Source of the DNA: PVC group bacterium | GTDB taxonomy: Bacteria > Verrucomicrobiota > Kiritimatiellia > CAIKKV01 > CAITUY01 | Direction of reading: 5' to 3' | Length of the DNA stretch: 64,000 nucleotides | Assembly: GCA_945870225.1 (NCBI GenBank) | Contig: CAMBRF010000015.1 | Span: 1-64,000 of the forward strand | Shown: piece after piece, positions 36,506 through 44,332 of the stretch | Numbering within the stretch: the stretch's first letter is position 1 | Layout of the letters: the number at the start of each line of letters is the position of its first letter | Notes under the pieces: model-generated | Seen by the model: the letters and a program-made list of their open reading frames with translations, nothing else | Databases searched by the model: none | Told to the model about the DNA's origin: nothing | Position numbers and translations under genes: made by a program

Positions 36506-36558
36506 GTTCCGCACAACCGCGCCTTGACGATTGACCCAAATAGTAGCACGATCAGGTC

Positions 36559-37491
36559 ATGTTTGAATATTCGAAGACTCCAGGGCACAAGTCGTCACGA
36601 GCGGCGGACACGGGCAAGGTGCGGTACTTCAGCGCGGACTTCTTCCACGACAGCGGCATGCCGTTAGCCGTAAACTACAACGCCGTCCAGCTCGAACATG
36701 TGTTTCATGATCACGACTTTACGGAACTCGTGATTGTGACGAACGGTCATGGTTGGCATGGAACCCGTTCGGATGAGTACATCATCCAGACCGGAGACGC
36801 GTTTGTGATCCACCCGGAAGAAAAGCACTCCTACCGGGATACAGAGGGATTGACGCTCTACAATGTGCCTTTCGACATGGGCCAATTGCATTTTCCCATG
36901 CTCGACTTGAAACGGCATCCCGGCTACCGGGCTCTCTTCGCCCTGGAACCCCGGCTCCGCACCTCGCATGGGTTCAAGAGCCGTCTCAAACTCTCTCCGG
37001 CGCAATTGGCTGTGGCGGTTAATCTGCTAGCCGAGATCGCCCGGGAACTGAAGGAGAAACGGGCGGGTTTTCAGAGCATGGCGGCCGCGTTTTTTCTTCA
37101 AACCGTGGGGCATCTGTCCCGCTGCTATGCGCATATCGATGACCCCAAACCGCGGGAGCTGTTACGACTCGGAGTGGTACTGGACCATCTTGAATCTTCC
37201 CTGGATCAACCGGTCCGGCTTGAGGAACTAGCCCGGATGGCGGGCATGTCTAAGAGCTCGTTCCAACGCGCCTTCCGGCGCACGCTGGACTCCTCCCCGG
37301 TGGATTACTGGATCCGGTTGCGGATCCAAAAGGCTTGCGAGGTGCTGGCGAGCGGAAGCGTTCAAGTGAAGGAAGCGGCGATGGTTGCGGGATTTGATGA
37401 CAGCAACTATTTCACACGACAGTTCCGGCGGGTCCTGGGAATCTCTCCTAGAGACTATGCCCGGTCTGTTGTACGACAAAAACCAAGGTAG
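36559..37491 (+). CDS. AraC-family transcriptional regulator with cupin sensor
   Basis: A 310-residue RhaS/RhaR-like regulator. The N-terminal cupin (LEHVFHDHDFTELVIVTNGH, then GDAFVIHPEEKHSYRDT) binds the sugar effector. The C-terminal double helix-turn-helix starts near residue 205: VRLEELARMAGMSKSSFQRA, then VKEAAMVAGFDDSNYFTRQF and LGISPRDYAR. It is divergent from the DUF4838 gene and likely activates it and perhaps neighbouring glycoside genes. The effector cannot be inferred. Confidence 0.92.
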   Translation: MFEYSKTPGHKSSRAADTGKVRYFSADFFHDSGMPLAVNYNAVQLEHVFHDHDFTELVIVTNGHGWHGTRSDEYIIQTGDAFVIHPEEKHSYRDTEGLTLYNVPFDMGQLHFPMLDLKRHPGYRALFALEPRLRTSHGFKSRLKLSPAQLAVAVNLLAEIARELKEKRAGFQSMAAAFFLQTVGHLSRCYAHIDDPKPRELLRLGVVLDHLESSLDQPVRLEELARMAGMSKSSFQRAFRRTLDSSPVDYWIRLRIQKACEVLASGSVQVKEAAMVAGFDDSNYFTRQFRRVLGISPRDYARSVVRQKPR

Positions 37492-37548
37492 TCAGGATCC
37501 AGAATTCAGAATCCGGAATATAAGCAGGATAATTATATCCGGTTTTGG

Positions 37549-37574
37549 GAAGGGCGCCATATCTGGCGCCCTTC
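37549..37574 (+). terminator. Hairpin terminator after the AraC regulator
   Basis: GAAGGGCGCCA and TGGCGCCCTTC form a perfect 11-bp stem around the loop TATC, 58 bp after the regulator stop. The T tract is short (TGTTCG), so termination may be only partial. Confidence 0.6.
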
Positions 37575-37703
37575 TGTTCGAAGGGGTTTGCGAGGAAAAA
37601 GGTTGATTCCGGGGCATTGTCGGGTATTGTATGCAGACTCTTTTTAGAGGCAGACCGTCACGACCGCGTCACGGGAGGCTTCTTCAAGAAAGAGGAAGAG
37701 GCC

Positions 37704-37731
37704 TTTACCAATGACGTAAGTCGTTTATAAA
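37704..37731 (+). promoter_or_regulatory. Candidate sigma-70 promoter of tRNA-Met
   Basis: TTTACC (37704-37709), a 16-bp spacer, then TATAAA (37726-37731), 20 bp before the tRNA 5' end. Confidence 0.5.
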
Positions 37732-37751
37732 AATCCTCTTACAAATAGCAT

Positions 37752-37827
37752 GGCGGGATAGCTCAGTTGGTAGAGCAAAGGACTCATAAGCCTTGGGTCG
37801 GGGGTTCGACTCCCCCTCCCGCCACCA
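37752..37827 (+). tRNA. tRNA-Met (anticodon CAT, elongator type)
   Basis: A 76-nt tRNA with encoded CCA. The acceptor GGCGGGA pairs with TCCCGCC. The D arm AGCTCAGTTGGTAGAGC is of elongator type, and the anticodon loop CTCATAA gives CAT. The base-paired first position excludes initiator tRNA. A lysidine-modified tRNA-Ile2 has the same anticodon and remains possible, but the body is closer to elongator Met. A kinase gene begins 16 bp downstream. Confidence 0.93.
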
Positions 37828-37842
37828 TTCTTCGGAGACATT

Positions 37843-39438
37843 ATGAATGTTATCCCCTTATTTCTCGGCCTCGACTCAAGCACGCAAAGCCTCAAAGCCT
37901 CGGTCATTGATGACCAGTTCAAGGTCGTGGCCGAATTCGCCGTCAATTTCGACGCCGATCTGCCCGCTTTCAAAACCCAGGGCGGAGTCCACAAAAGCGC
38001 CGATGGCCTGACCGTCACCTCGCCGCCGCAACTCTGGGTGGCCGCCCTGGACCTGCTCTTCGAGCGCATGAAGGCCGCACGGTTCCCCTTTGCCCAGGTG
38101 GTTGCCGTCTCGGGGTCCGGCCAGCAGCACGGCAGCGTCTTTTTTAAAAAGAACGCGCGGACGGCCCTGCAACATCTGAAGCCGGGCCTGACACTGTTCG
38201 AACAGACCCGCGATCTTTTCTCGGTGGACGCCTCGCCCATCTGGATGGACTCCAGCACCACGTCACAATGCCGCGCCCTTGAAACCGCCCTCGGCGGCCC
38301 CCAGGCCGTGGCCGACCTCACCGGGTCCCGCGCCTTCGAACGTTTCACCGGCAACCAGATCGCCAAAATTGTTCAAACCCGCCGTCCGGCTTACGAGGAG
38401 ACAGGGCGCATCGCCCTGGTCAGTTCCTTTATCGCTTCACTCCTGATCGGAGATCACGCCCCCATCGACGTCAGCGATGGCTCGGGAATGAACCTGATGG
38501 ATATCCGGAACAAGTCCTGGGCCCGCCGCGCCCTGGAGTCAACCGCCCCGGGATTGGAAAGCCGACTGGGCCCCTTGGCGGCCTCGCACAGCGTGGCGGG
38601 CAGAATTCACGCCTGGTTCACCGGCCGGTACGGATTCAGCCCGGATTGTCAGGTCATCGTTTTTTCGGGTGATAATCCCTGCAGTCTGGCCGGACTGCGG
38701 CTCCAGAAGGCCGGCGATGTGGCGATCAGTCTGGGGACCAGCGACACCCTCTTTGCCACCCTTTCCGATCCGAAGCCGTCGGCGTCCGAGGGCCATATCT
38801 TCGCCAGTCCTGTGGACCCCGCCGGTTACATGGCTATGATCGTCTATAAAAACGGGTCCCTCACCCGCGAGGATGTCCGGAACCGCGTGGTCGGCGGATC
38901 ATGGGAAAAATTCGCGGCGGCGTTGGCGCAGACCCAACCGGGCAACGGCGGTCATATCGGCTTTTTTATCAAGGAACCGGAGATCACTCCGCCAATCCTC
39001 AAAACCGGTATCCACCGGTTTGACGCCCACGACAAACCTCTGGCACGTTTCAGCCCCGAGGTCGAGGTTCGCGCCGTCGTGGAAGGGCAATTCCTCTCCA
39101 TGCGGCTGCATAGCGCCCATGTCGGTATTCAGCCCGCGATGATCCTCGCGACAGGCGGCGCCTCCGTCGAGCCCGGCATTCTGCGGATCATGTCGGATGT
39201 CTTCGGGGTGCCCGTGTTCACCGCCGATAAGCCGAATTCCGCCGCGCTCGGAGCGGCCTACCGGGCCCTGCATGGCTGGTTGTGCCAGAAACAGGGCAAA
39301 TTTGTTCCGTTCGCCGAAGCCTTAACCGGCGCGCCGCCCTTCCTCCGCACCATGGAACCGGACCTGCGTGCTCATGCGGTCTATTCTGAAATGATGAACC
39401 GTTACGAAATGCTGGAAAAGAAAGTCATCGAAACGTAG
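37843..39438 (+). CDS. Xylulokinase of the eukaryotic (XYLB) type
   Basis: A 531-residue FGGY kinase that phosphorylates D-xylulose to xylulose 5-phosphate. The sequence tracks the human XYLB pattern as I recall it: FLGLDSSTQSLKASVID, FDADLPAFKTQGGVHKSADG, VAVSGSGQQHGSVFFK, WMDSSTTSQC, LTGSRAFERFTGNQIAKI, DVSDGSGMNLMDI and ISLGTSDTLFATL. Classical bacterial XylB is shorter and lacks the GGVHKSADGLTVTSP insert. With the lyxose-isomerase-like cupin it could feed the pentose phosphate pathway. It starts 16 bp after tRNA-Met and is followed by an epimerase-like gene with a 9-bp gap. Confidence 0.9.
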   Translation: MNVIPLFLGLDSSTQSLKASVIDDQFKVVAEFAVNFDADLPAFKTQGGVHKSADGLTVTSPPQLWVAALDLLFERMKAARFPFAQVVAVSGSGQQHGSVFFKKNARTALQHLKPGLTLFEQTRDLFSVDASPIWMDSSTTSQCRALETALGGPQAVADLTGSRAFERFTGNQIAKIVQTRRPAYEETGRIALVSSFIASLLIGDHAPIDVSDGSGMNLMDIRNKSWARRALESTAPGLESRLGPLAASHSVAGRIHAWFTGRYGFSPDCQVIVFSGDNPCSLAGLRLQKAGDVAISLGTSDTLFATLSDPKPSASEGHIFASPVDPAGYMAMIVYKNGSLTREDVRNRVVGGSWEKFAAALAQTQPGNGGHIGFFIKEPEITPPILKTGIHRFDAHDKPLARFSPEVEVRAVVEGQFLSMRLHSAHVGIQPAMILATGGASVEPGILRIMSDVFGVPVFTADKPNSAALGAAYRALHGWLCQKQGKFVPFAEALTGAPPFLRTMEPDLRAHAVYSEMMNRYEMLEKKVIET

Positions 39439-39447
39439 GAGAAGCCC

Positions 39448-40353
39448 ATGTCTTTGCTTGTCGAGAAAGTGGCGTTTAAGGGTTGGAACAATAATCTTCG
39501 CCTGACCAACGGTCGCATCGAACTGATCGTCACCCAGGATGTCGGCCCCCGCATCATCCGTTGCGGGTTCGTCAAGGAACGCAATCTGATGGCTGAATTT
39601 GCCGACCAGATGGGAAAAAGCGGCGAGAAGGAATGGCGGATCCGCGGCGGACACCGGCTCTGGCTGGCCCCCGAGGACAGGAAAGACACTTACGAACTGG
39701 ATAATTCCCCCGTCGAGGTCCGGTCGCTGGTCGGCGGCATAAAAACCGTTCAGCCGATCAGCAAGGTTAACGGCGTCCAGAAAACCATGGAGATCCGGAT
39801 GGCGGATAAGAAGGACGTGATCAGCATCACGCACATCCTGACCAACCGCGGACGCAAAGCCGTGCCGCTGGCCCCCTGGGCCCTGACGGTGATGGCCCCC
39901 GGCGGCACCTGCATCATCCCGCTGCCTGGGAAGATCACCCACGCCGAGCGCCTCACCCATAACCAGAACTGGAGCTTGTGGGGCTACACCGACTTTTCAG
40001 ATGGGCGTTGGACGCTGGGCTCCCGCTATCTCCTGTTCCGCCAGGATGCGAAGAAGGGGCCGGGCAAGCTGGGCATCGCGCACCGCGAAGGGTGGGTCGG
40101 ATACCAACTCGACAATTACCTGTTCGTGAAAAACTTCGATTGGGTCGAAGGCGCCCAATACGCCGATGGCGGGGTCAACTTTGAGACCTTCTCCAATGAG
40201 TTGATGCTCGAAGTTGAAACACTGGGCCCGTTGATCACACTCAAACCCGGCAAGTCCGTCAAACACGTCGAGACCTGGCAGCTTTTCAAGAACGTGCCCA
40301 AGGTCAAAACCGAAGCGGAAGCCGACAAGGTCGCAAGGAAGTTTGTGAGATAG
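39448..40353 (+). CDS. Aldose-1-epimerase-like / DUF4380-like protein
   Basis: A 301-residue protein without signal peptide, built of beta strands as in galactose-mutarotase-fold proteins: LTNGRIELIVTQDVGPRIIR near the start, GGHRLWLAPED, then ITHILTNRGRKAVPLAPWAL and ETFSNELMLEVETLGPL. Such proteins act as sugar mutarotases or have no known activity; catalytic His and Glu cannot be fixed here (His in GGHRLW and Glu in TFSNELMLEVE are candidates). AGGAG precedes the ATG and the spacing implies co-transcription with the xylulokinase. Confidence 0.65.
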   Translation: MSLLVEKVAFKGWNNNLRLTNGRIELIVTQDVGPRIIRCGFVKERNLMAEFADQMGKSGEKEWRIRGGHRLWLAPEDRKDTYELDNSPVEVRSLVGGIKTVQPISKVNGVQKTMEIRMADKKDVISITHILTNRGRKAVPLAPWALTVMAPGGTCIIPLPGKITHAERLTHNQNWSLWGYTDFSDGRWTLGSRYLLFRQDAKKGPGKLGIAHREGWVGYQLDNYLFVKNFDWVEGAQYADGGVNFETFSNELMLEVETLGPLITLKPGKSVKHVETWQLFKNVPKVKTEAEADKVARKFVR

Positions 40354-40364
40354 ATGGGTTCCCC

Positions 40365-40414
40365 GGGAGGGACGGCGTGCCGCCGTCCGCGGCGCGCAAC
40401 ATGCGCGCCCTCCC
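40365..40414. repeat. Twin-hairpin GC-rich element
   Basis: Hairpin 1 pairs GACGGCG with CGCCGTC (40371-40387, loop TGC). Hairpin 2 pairs GGCGCGC with GCGCGCC (40391-40409, loop AACAT). GGGAGG and CCTCCC can close both in an outer stem. It lies between convergent genes and may act as a bidirectional terminator or a REP-like repeat. Confidence 0.65.
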
Positions 40415-40432
40415 CTTGAACCCTCAAACCCC

Positions 40433-41653
40433 TTAAAACCTCAAATCCGCCTTCAGCAGGCGGGTCTCGAGTTCCGCAATCACGCGGTCGTCATCCGCCT
40501 TATCCTTGGATTCAAAGGTGGCCGAAAACCGCAGGAACGGGCCGACATCGTCCCAGGGGACGGTGGAGATGGAACACTCGCGGATCAAATGCTGCGATGC
40601 GTCTTCCGCCGTATTAAACGCCGTCATGCCCGCGCCCTTCGGGGCGGGAACATACAGGTAAAACGTTCCACCCGGCATTTTCGCCTTGAACCCGACGTTC
40701 TTGAGGGCCTTGACCATTTTCCGCAGCCGGCGCTCGTAGTGCTTTTTGATCTTATCCGCCAGGGCCTTGTCGGCGACGCCGGCGCAGGCGGCCAACTGGA
40801 TCGCCTTGAACTGACCCGAGTCCACGTTATCCTTCACTTCCGCATACGCCTGCACGATGCGAGAGGCCCCGGCCACAAAGCCCAGCCGCCAGCCGGTCAT
40901 GTTGTAGCTCTTGCTCATCGAGTGCAGCTCGATCGCCACCTCCTTGCCGCCCGGCCGGCTGAGGATCGACATCGGCTGACCATAGACCAGTGTGGCGTAG
41001 GCAGCATCCTGCACGATCAGGATGTTGTATTTCTGAGCGAAGGCGATCAGCGCGTCGAACAACTCCTCCGTCGGGGCCGCACCGGTGGGGTTATTGGGAT
41101 AATTGACGTAGAGCAATTTGGCGCGGGCCGCGATGGCGGGATCGATCTTCTCAAGGTCCGGGTAGAAATGATTTTCCTTTTTCAGCGGCACCTTGACCAC
41201 TTCCCCGCCGAGGTAGCGGGTATGCGTGGCCAGCACGGGGTAGCCGGGAACCGTCACCAGCGCCACATCGCCGGGGTTGATGAAACACAATGGCAGCATG
41301 GCCAGTGCCGGCTTGGAACCGATACTATGGCAGATATCCGTATCTGGATTCAGATCCGTCACGCCGAAGAACTTGGCCATATAATCGGCGGCGGCAACCT
41401 TGAATTCGCGGATGCCGTTATCGGAATAGCCACGGTTGGCAGGATCATCCACGGCTTTTTTCAGCGCCTTGCGGATGGGAGCGGGGGCCATTTGATCCGG
41501 CTCACCCACGCCGAAGTCCAGCAACTCGACCGCAGGCCGCGCGGCACGGGCGGCTGCCTTGGCGCGCTTGATCTTCTCGAACTTATAAATCTCGTTGGTG
41601 GTTCCGAACCTGGCGCCACCGATCCGTTCCGCAAACATGGTTTGAAAATCCAT
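40433..41653 (-). CDS. dapL: LL-diaminopimelate aminotransferase
   Basis: A 406-residue PLP fold-type I aminotransferase that converts tetrahydrodipicolinate directly to LL-DAP for lysine and peptidoglycan synthesis. Markers are LDFGVGEPDQMAPAPI, GYSDNGIREFKVAAADYM, CHSIGSKPALAMLPLCFINP, NYPNNPTG, QDAAYATL and the PLP Lys in SMSKSYNMTGWRLGFV. The opening RFGTTNEIYKFEKIKRAK is characteristic of the DapL2 group as I recall. It is typical of plants, Chlamydiae and other PVC lineages, which supports the taxonomic placement. It stands alone, followed by the twin-hairpin element. Confidence 0.9.
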   Translation of the reverse strand: MDFQTMFAERIGGARFGTTNEIYKFEKIKRAKAAARAARPAVELLDFGVGEPDQMAPAPIRKALKKAVDDPANRGYSDNGIREFKVAAADYMAKFFGVTDLNPDTDICHSIGSKPALAMLPLCFINPGDVALVTVPGYPVLATHTRYLGGEVVKVPLKKENHFYPDLEKIDPAIAARAKLLYVNYPNNPTGAAPTEELFDALIAFAQKYNILIVQDAAYATLVYGQPMSILSRPGGKEVAIELHSMSKSYNMTGWRLGFVAGASRIVQAYAEVKDNVDSGQFKAIQLAACAGVADKALADKIKKHYERRLRKMVKALKNVGFKAKMPGGTFYLYVPAPKGAGMTAFNTAEDASQHLIRECSISTVPWDDVGPFLRFSATFESKDKADDDRVIAELETRLLKADLRF

Positions 41654-41746
41654 ACAGCTCTCCTCTGAGGGTTGTCTTCTCCCTACGAAAGACCATGAAG
41701 ATACCGATGACCTGAAAACGAATCAATGGCGAACTGGGAGCGGGGC

Positions 41747-42643
41747 TCACACCGGTTCCAGGACCCAGCGCTTATTGTACCAGAACCACTGGCCGGGATC
41801 GTCGTGGATGGCCTGGGTGATGATGTCCATGACCTGCTGCGTCATGCGCTGGATATCAGCCGTCTTGTCGAGCGAGGGATCGGGATAAATGGGCGGAAAG
41901 ATTTTTGCGGCATGCCGGGCCCACCCGACCCGCGTGACAATCATCGGGTAGATGGGCACCTCGGCATGCCGGGCAAACGAGGCCATGCCCGCCCCGAGAT
42001 TCGCCTCTTTCCCCAGGAACCGGATCTTGACTGCCTCCGTTCGCATACGGACATCCGGCAACAAGCCCAGCATGCCACCCGCCTTCAGTCGCGTGATGAT
42101 CGCGCGGAGCGTCGAGGCCCCGCGTACCGTGATCGGCAACCCCGACCGTGCGCGCATGGCATTGAGATACTCGTCAAATAATGGATTCCTCTGTTTGCCT
42201 GCCACCGAAAAAAAAGGCAGCCCCTTCAAAAGAAAGGCCCGCCCGGGCATTTCCCAGGCACCCATGTGTGGCAACGCACAGATTGCGCCGCGTCCCGTGG
42301 CATGCTGCGTGGCAAAGACCCTGGCGGGCTCGTCGTAGTCCGTCATCGAGGCCAGCGATTCCAAAGTCGCATCGGGAGTTCTCATGACATCCACCCCCGT
42401 AAAAAGCAGGTTGCGCAGCGACTCCCATGCAATCCGCCGCACCTCCCGATCGGTATAGCGGGTGCCAAACACTTCGCGAATGCGCCGTTCGGCTTCCCGC
42501 CGACGGAACCGGACCAGGTGGAAACCGATCCGGGCCAGGACCCACCCCACCGCCAGGGCCGCCCGATAGGGCAAGACCCGCACCAACCCCGCCATCCCGC
42601 GCAGGGCCGCATATTCCACAATGTGCTTCAGCCGGTATTTCAT
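41747..42643 (-). CDS. Lipid A acyltransferase, LpxL/HtrB family
   Basis: A 298-residue inner-membrane acyltransferase that adds secondary acyl chains to lipid A or related lipids. The N-terminal helix region is ALRGMAGLVRVLPYRAALAV. The catalytic HX4E motif is ALPHMGAWEM, and later blocks are GMLGLLPDVRM and the C-terminal WFWYNKRWV. It overlaps the DUF362 gene (ATGA), so it is the last gene of the ABC exporter operon. A second homologue lies at 50895-51794. Confidence 0.9.
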   Translation of the reverse strand: MKYRLKHIVEYAALRGMAGLVRVLPYRAALAVGWVLARIGFHLVRFRRREAERRIREVFGTRYTDREVRRIAWESLRNLLFTGVDVMRTPDATLESLASMTDYDEPARVFATQHATGRGAICALPHMGAWEMPGRAFLLKGLPFFSVAGKQRNPLFDEYLNAMRARSGLPITVRGASTLRAIITRLKAGGMLGLLPDVRMRTEAVKIRFLGKEANLGAGMASFARHAEVPIYPMIVTRVGWARHAAKIFPPIYPDPSLDKTADIQRMTQQVMDIITQAIHDDPGQWFWYNKRWVLEPV

Positions 42644-43770
42644 CGCCTGGCCCTCAAACGTCCAATCAGCCTGACCAACGGGCTCGCCCGCATTTCAATG
42701 GCGCGGGCCGGACAAATTTCATGGCAGCAACAACAGGCGATGCAGACGGACGGCGTCAGGACCGGCCTCTGGCCGCGTTCAATCCGCAGGGCACCCACGG
42801 GACAAGCCTTCACGCACTGCCCGCAAAACACGCATCGCGCGGTAAAGTCGGGTCGATGCCAGATCAGCGGTTTCACCAGTCGGACCGCCCAGCGCGGAAT
42901 GAGGTGCGTGGGTACGGTATCCGGCAACCGGTACGGCCGGGGAGCCAACGCCGCCTGGCCGTCGCCCTCGACCACAATCCGGGCAGGGTCCACCTCGCCG
43001 AGTCCGGCCCGATGCGCCTCCTGTAGGTGCAGCACCGTGCGCACGTCCAGCCCCAGGGTCCGGCACAACACCGTATCAAGGGCCACGCCGTCCGCAGACG
43101 CCGCCAGGAATCCCATGGGCACGGGCACACCCGCCGACGGCCCGTTCCCCTCCATCCCGACCACGCCATCGGCAATCGCCAGCACGGGTTTGACCCGCCG
43201 GAACACCATCACCAGCATTCGCGAGAAATCGTCCGTCCGGGGATAGCGTTTGTGCAGGCTGGTTTTTTGCAGGCCAGGCACCACGCCGTACAGGTTCTTC
43301 ACCGCTCCGGTTAGCCCGGTCAGCAGATGGGTCTTCACCTTTGGCACGGTAATAATGGCATCCGCCTCAAGCACGGAGTTGGCGATGGTGAACTCCACCC
43401 CCTCCACCACAAACCGTTCGGATCCGCCTTTCTCCAGGTTGACCAGCGGAACCTGCTCCTCCCGGCAGACCGCCTGGATGCCGGTCCGTTCCCACACTTT
43501 GGGCAGGTCGGCCACATTCGCGGGACTATCGGCTACCCAGGGATTCGCTCCCGCCGCCTGAACCAGCCGGATGACGGCGCGCACGACTTCAGGATGGGTC
43601 GTAACCGCCTCGTCCGGCAGCGCATCCGTCAGCATGTTCGGTTTAATCAGCACGGACTGGCCGGGCTTGACGAAAGCTCCCATTCCCCCCAGAGCATCAA
43701 GCAGTCGCGGCAGGGCGGCCGCCACGCCCGCGTAGTCGGGGCAGCGAGTCAAAATCACGCGGGTTGGCAT
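42640..43770 (-). CDS. DUF362 protein with two C-terminal 4Fe-4S motifs
   Basis: A 376-residue protein. The DUF362 domain includes VLIKPNMLTDALPDEAVTTH, VADSPANVADLPKVWERTG, TVPKVKTHLLTGLTGAVKN and IADGVVGMEGNGP. The C-terminus has ferredoxin clusters CVFCGQCVKACP and CIACCCCHEICP, the second with an unusual run of four cysteines. DUF362 proteins are uncharacterised iron-sulfur proteins often near redox genes; here it sits between DUF1854 and a lipid A acyltransferase, with an ATGA overlap on one side and 3 bp on the other. Confidence 0.88.
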   Translation of the reverse strand: MPTRVILTRCPDYAGVAAALPRLLDALGGMGAFVKPGQSVLIKPNMLTDALPDEAVTTHPEVVRAVIRLVQAAGANPWVADSPANVADLPKVWERTGIQAVCREEQVPLVNLEKGGSERFVVEGVEFTIANSVLEADAIITVPKVKTHLLTGLTGAVKNLYGVVPGLQKTSLHKRYPRTDDFSRMLVMVFRRVKPVLAIADGVVGMEGNGPSAGVPVPMGFLAASADGVALDTVLCRTLGLDVRTVLHLQEAHRAGLGEVDPARIVVEGDGQAALAPRPYRLPDTVPTHLIPRWAVRLVKPLIWHRPDFTARCVFCGQCVKACPVGALRIERGQRPVLTPSVCIACCCCHEICPARAIEMRASPLVRLIGRLRARR

Positions 43771-43773
43771 AGC

Positions 43774-44331
43774 TTACCAGTAAATGTAACTCGTAAACGC
43801 ATTGCGATCAGCCGTCGGAAGTTCGGCAATATCGGGAATGATGTACCGGTTGTCAAAGGCATCCAGCAGGGTCTTTCCGTTGGTTCCAAAATCCTCGGCG
43901 CGATCCCCACGCCAGGGCATGACAAATTGAAGCCGGCCCAATTGCTGCGTCTCCACATCGAAGAATAACAGTCCGAACTGGTTTTCCACACTGTAAATTC
44001 GCGTCAGCGTCTGCTCGTAGTAATGCTTGACCAGCGTGTTGCGGATCAGCCGCTGGACCTCCGCCGGAAACGCGCTCAACTCATCGATGATCCCGATCTC
44101 CTTCTCCTTGTCGTCGGCATCGGTATACCGCAGAGAGATAAAGCGATCCGTATGCCGGATCGGGAACATCAGAACCGCAAACACCCCGCGGTACAGGGTG
44201 TCGTCCTTGACGGCGCAATGCAGCAGGGAAAACGTCCCTTCAAAAATGTTCGCGTTTTCAGGCGTCAGCAGGCGGACTCCCATGCCCACCAGTCGTTGAT
44301 CGTCAAAAAGAGTGGTCTCGGGTACGCTCAT
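43774..44331 (-). CDS. DUF1854 protein
   Basis: A 185-residue soluble protein. The pattern VRLLTPENANIFEGTFSLLH, followed by ISLRYTDADDKEKEIGII and ELSAFPAEVQRLIRNTLVKH, then FDVETQQLGRLQFVMPWRGD, matches DUF1854, which is normally encoded beside an ABC exporter annotated as cyanophycin-associated. No cyanophycin synthetase or cyanophycinase gene is present here. Its start lies 1 bp after the exporter stop, implying a tight functional link. Confidence 0.8.
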   Translation of the reverse strand: MSVPETTLFDDQRLVGMGVRLLTPENANIFEGTFSLLHCAVKDDTLYRGVFAVLMFPIRHTDRFISLRYTDADDKEKEIGIIDELSAFPAEVQRLIRNTLVKHYYEQTLTRIYSVENQFGLLFFDVETQQLGRLQFVMPWRGDRAEDFGTNGKTLLDAFDNRYIIPDIAELPTADRNAFTSYIYW

Positions 44332-44332
44332 G

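Noticed and set aside
37545-37730. Small plus-strand frame after the AraC gene
   Set aside because: It spans the hairpin terminator and the tRNA promoter and has no family motif.
40589-41668. 359-residue plus-strand frame opposite dapL
   Set aside because: It overlaps the aminotransferase completely and reads as low-complexity His- and Gly-rich sequence.
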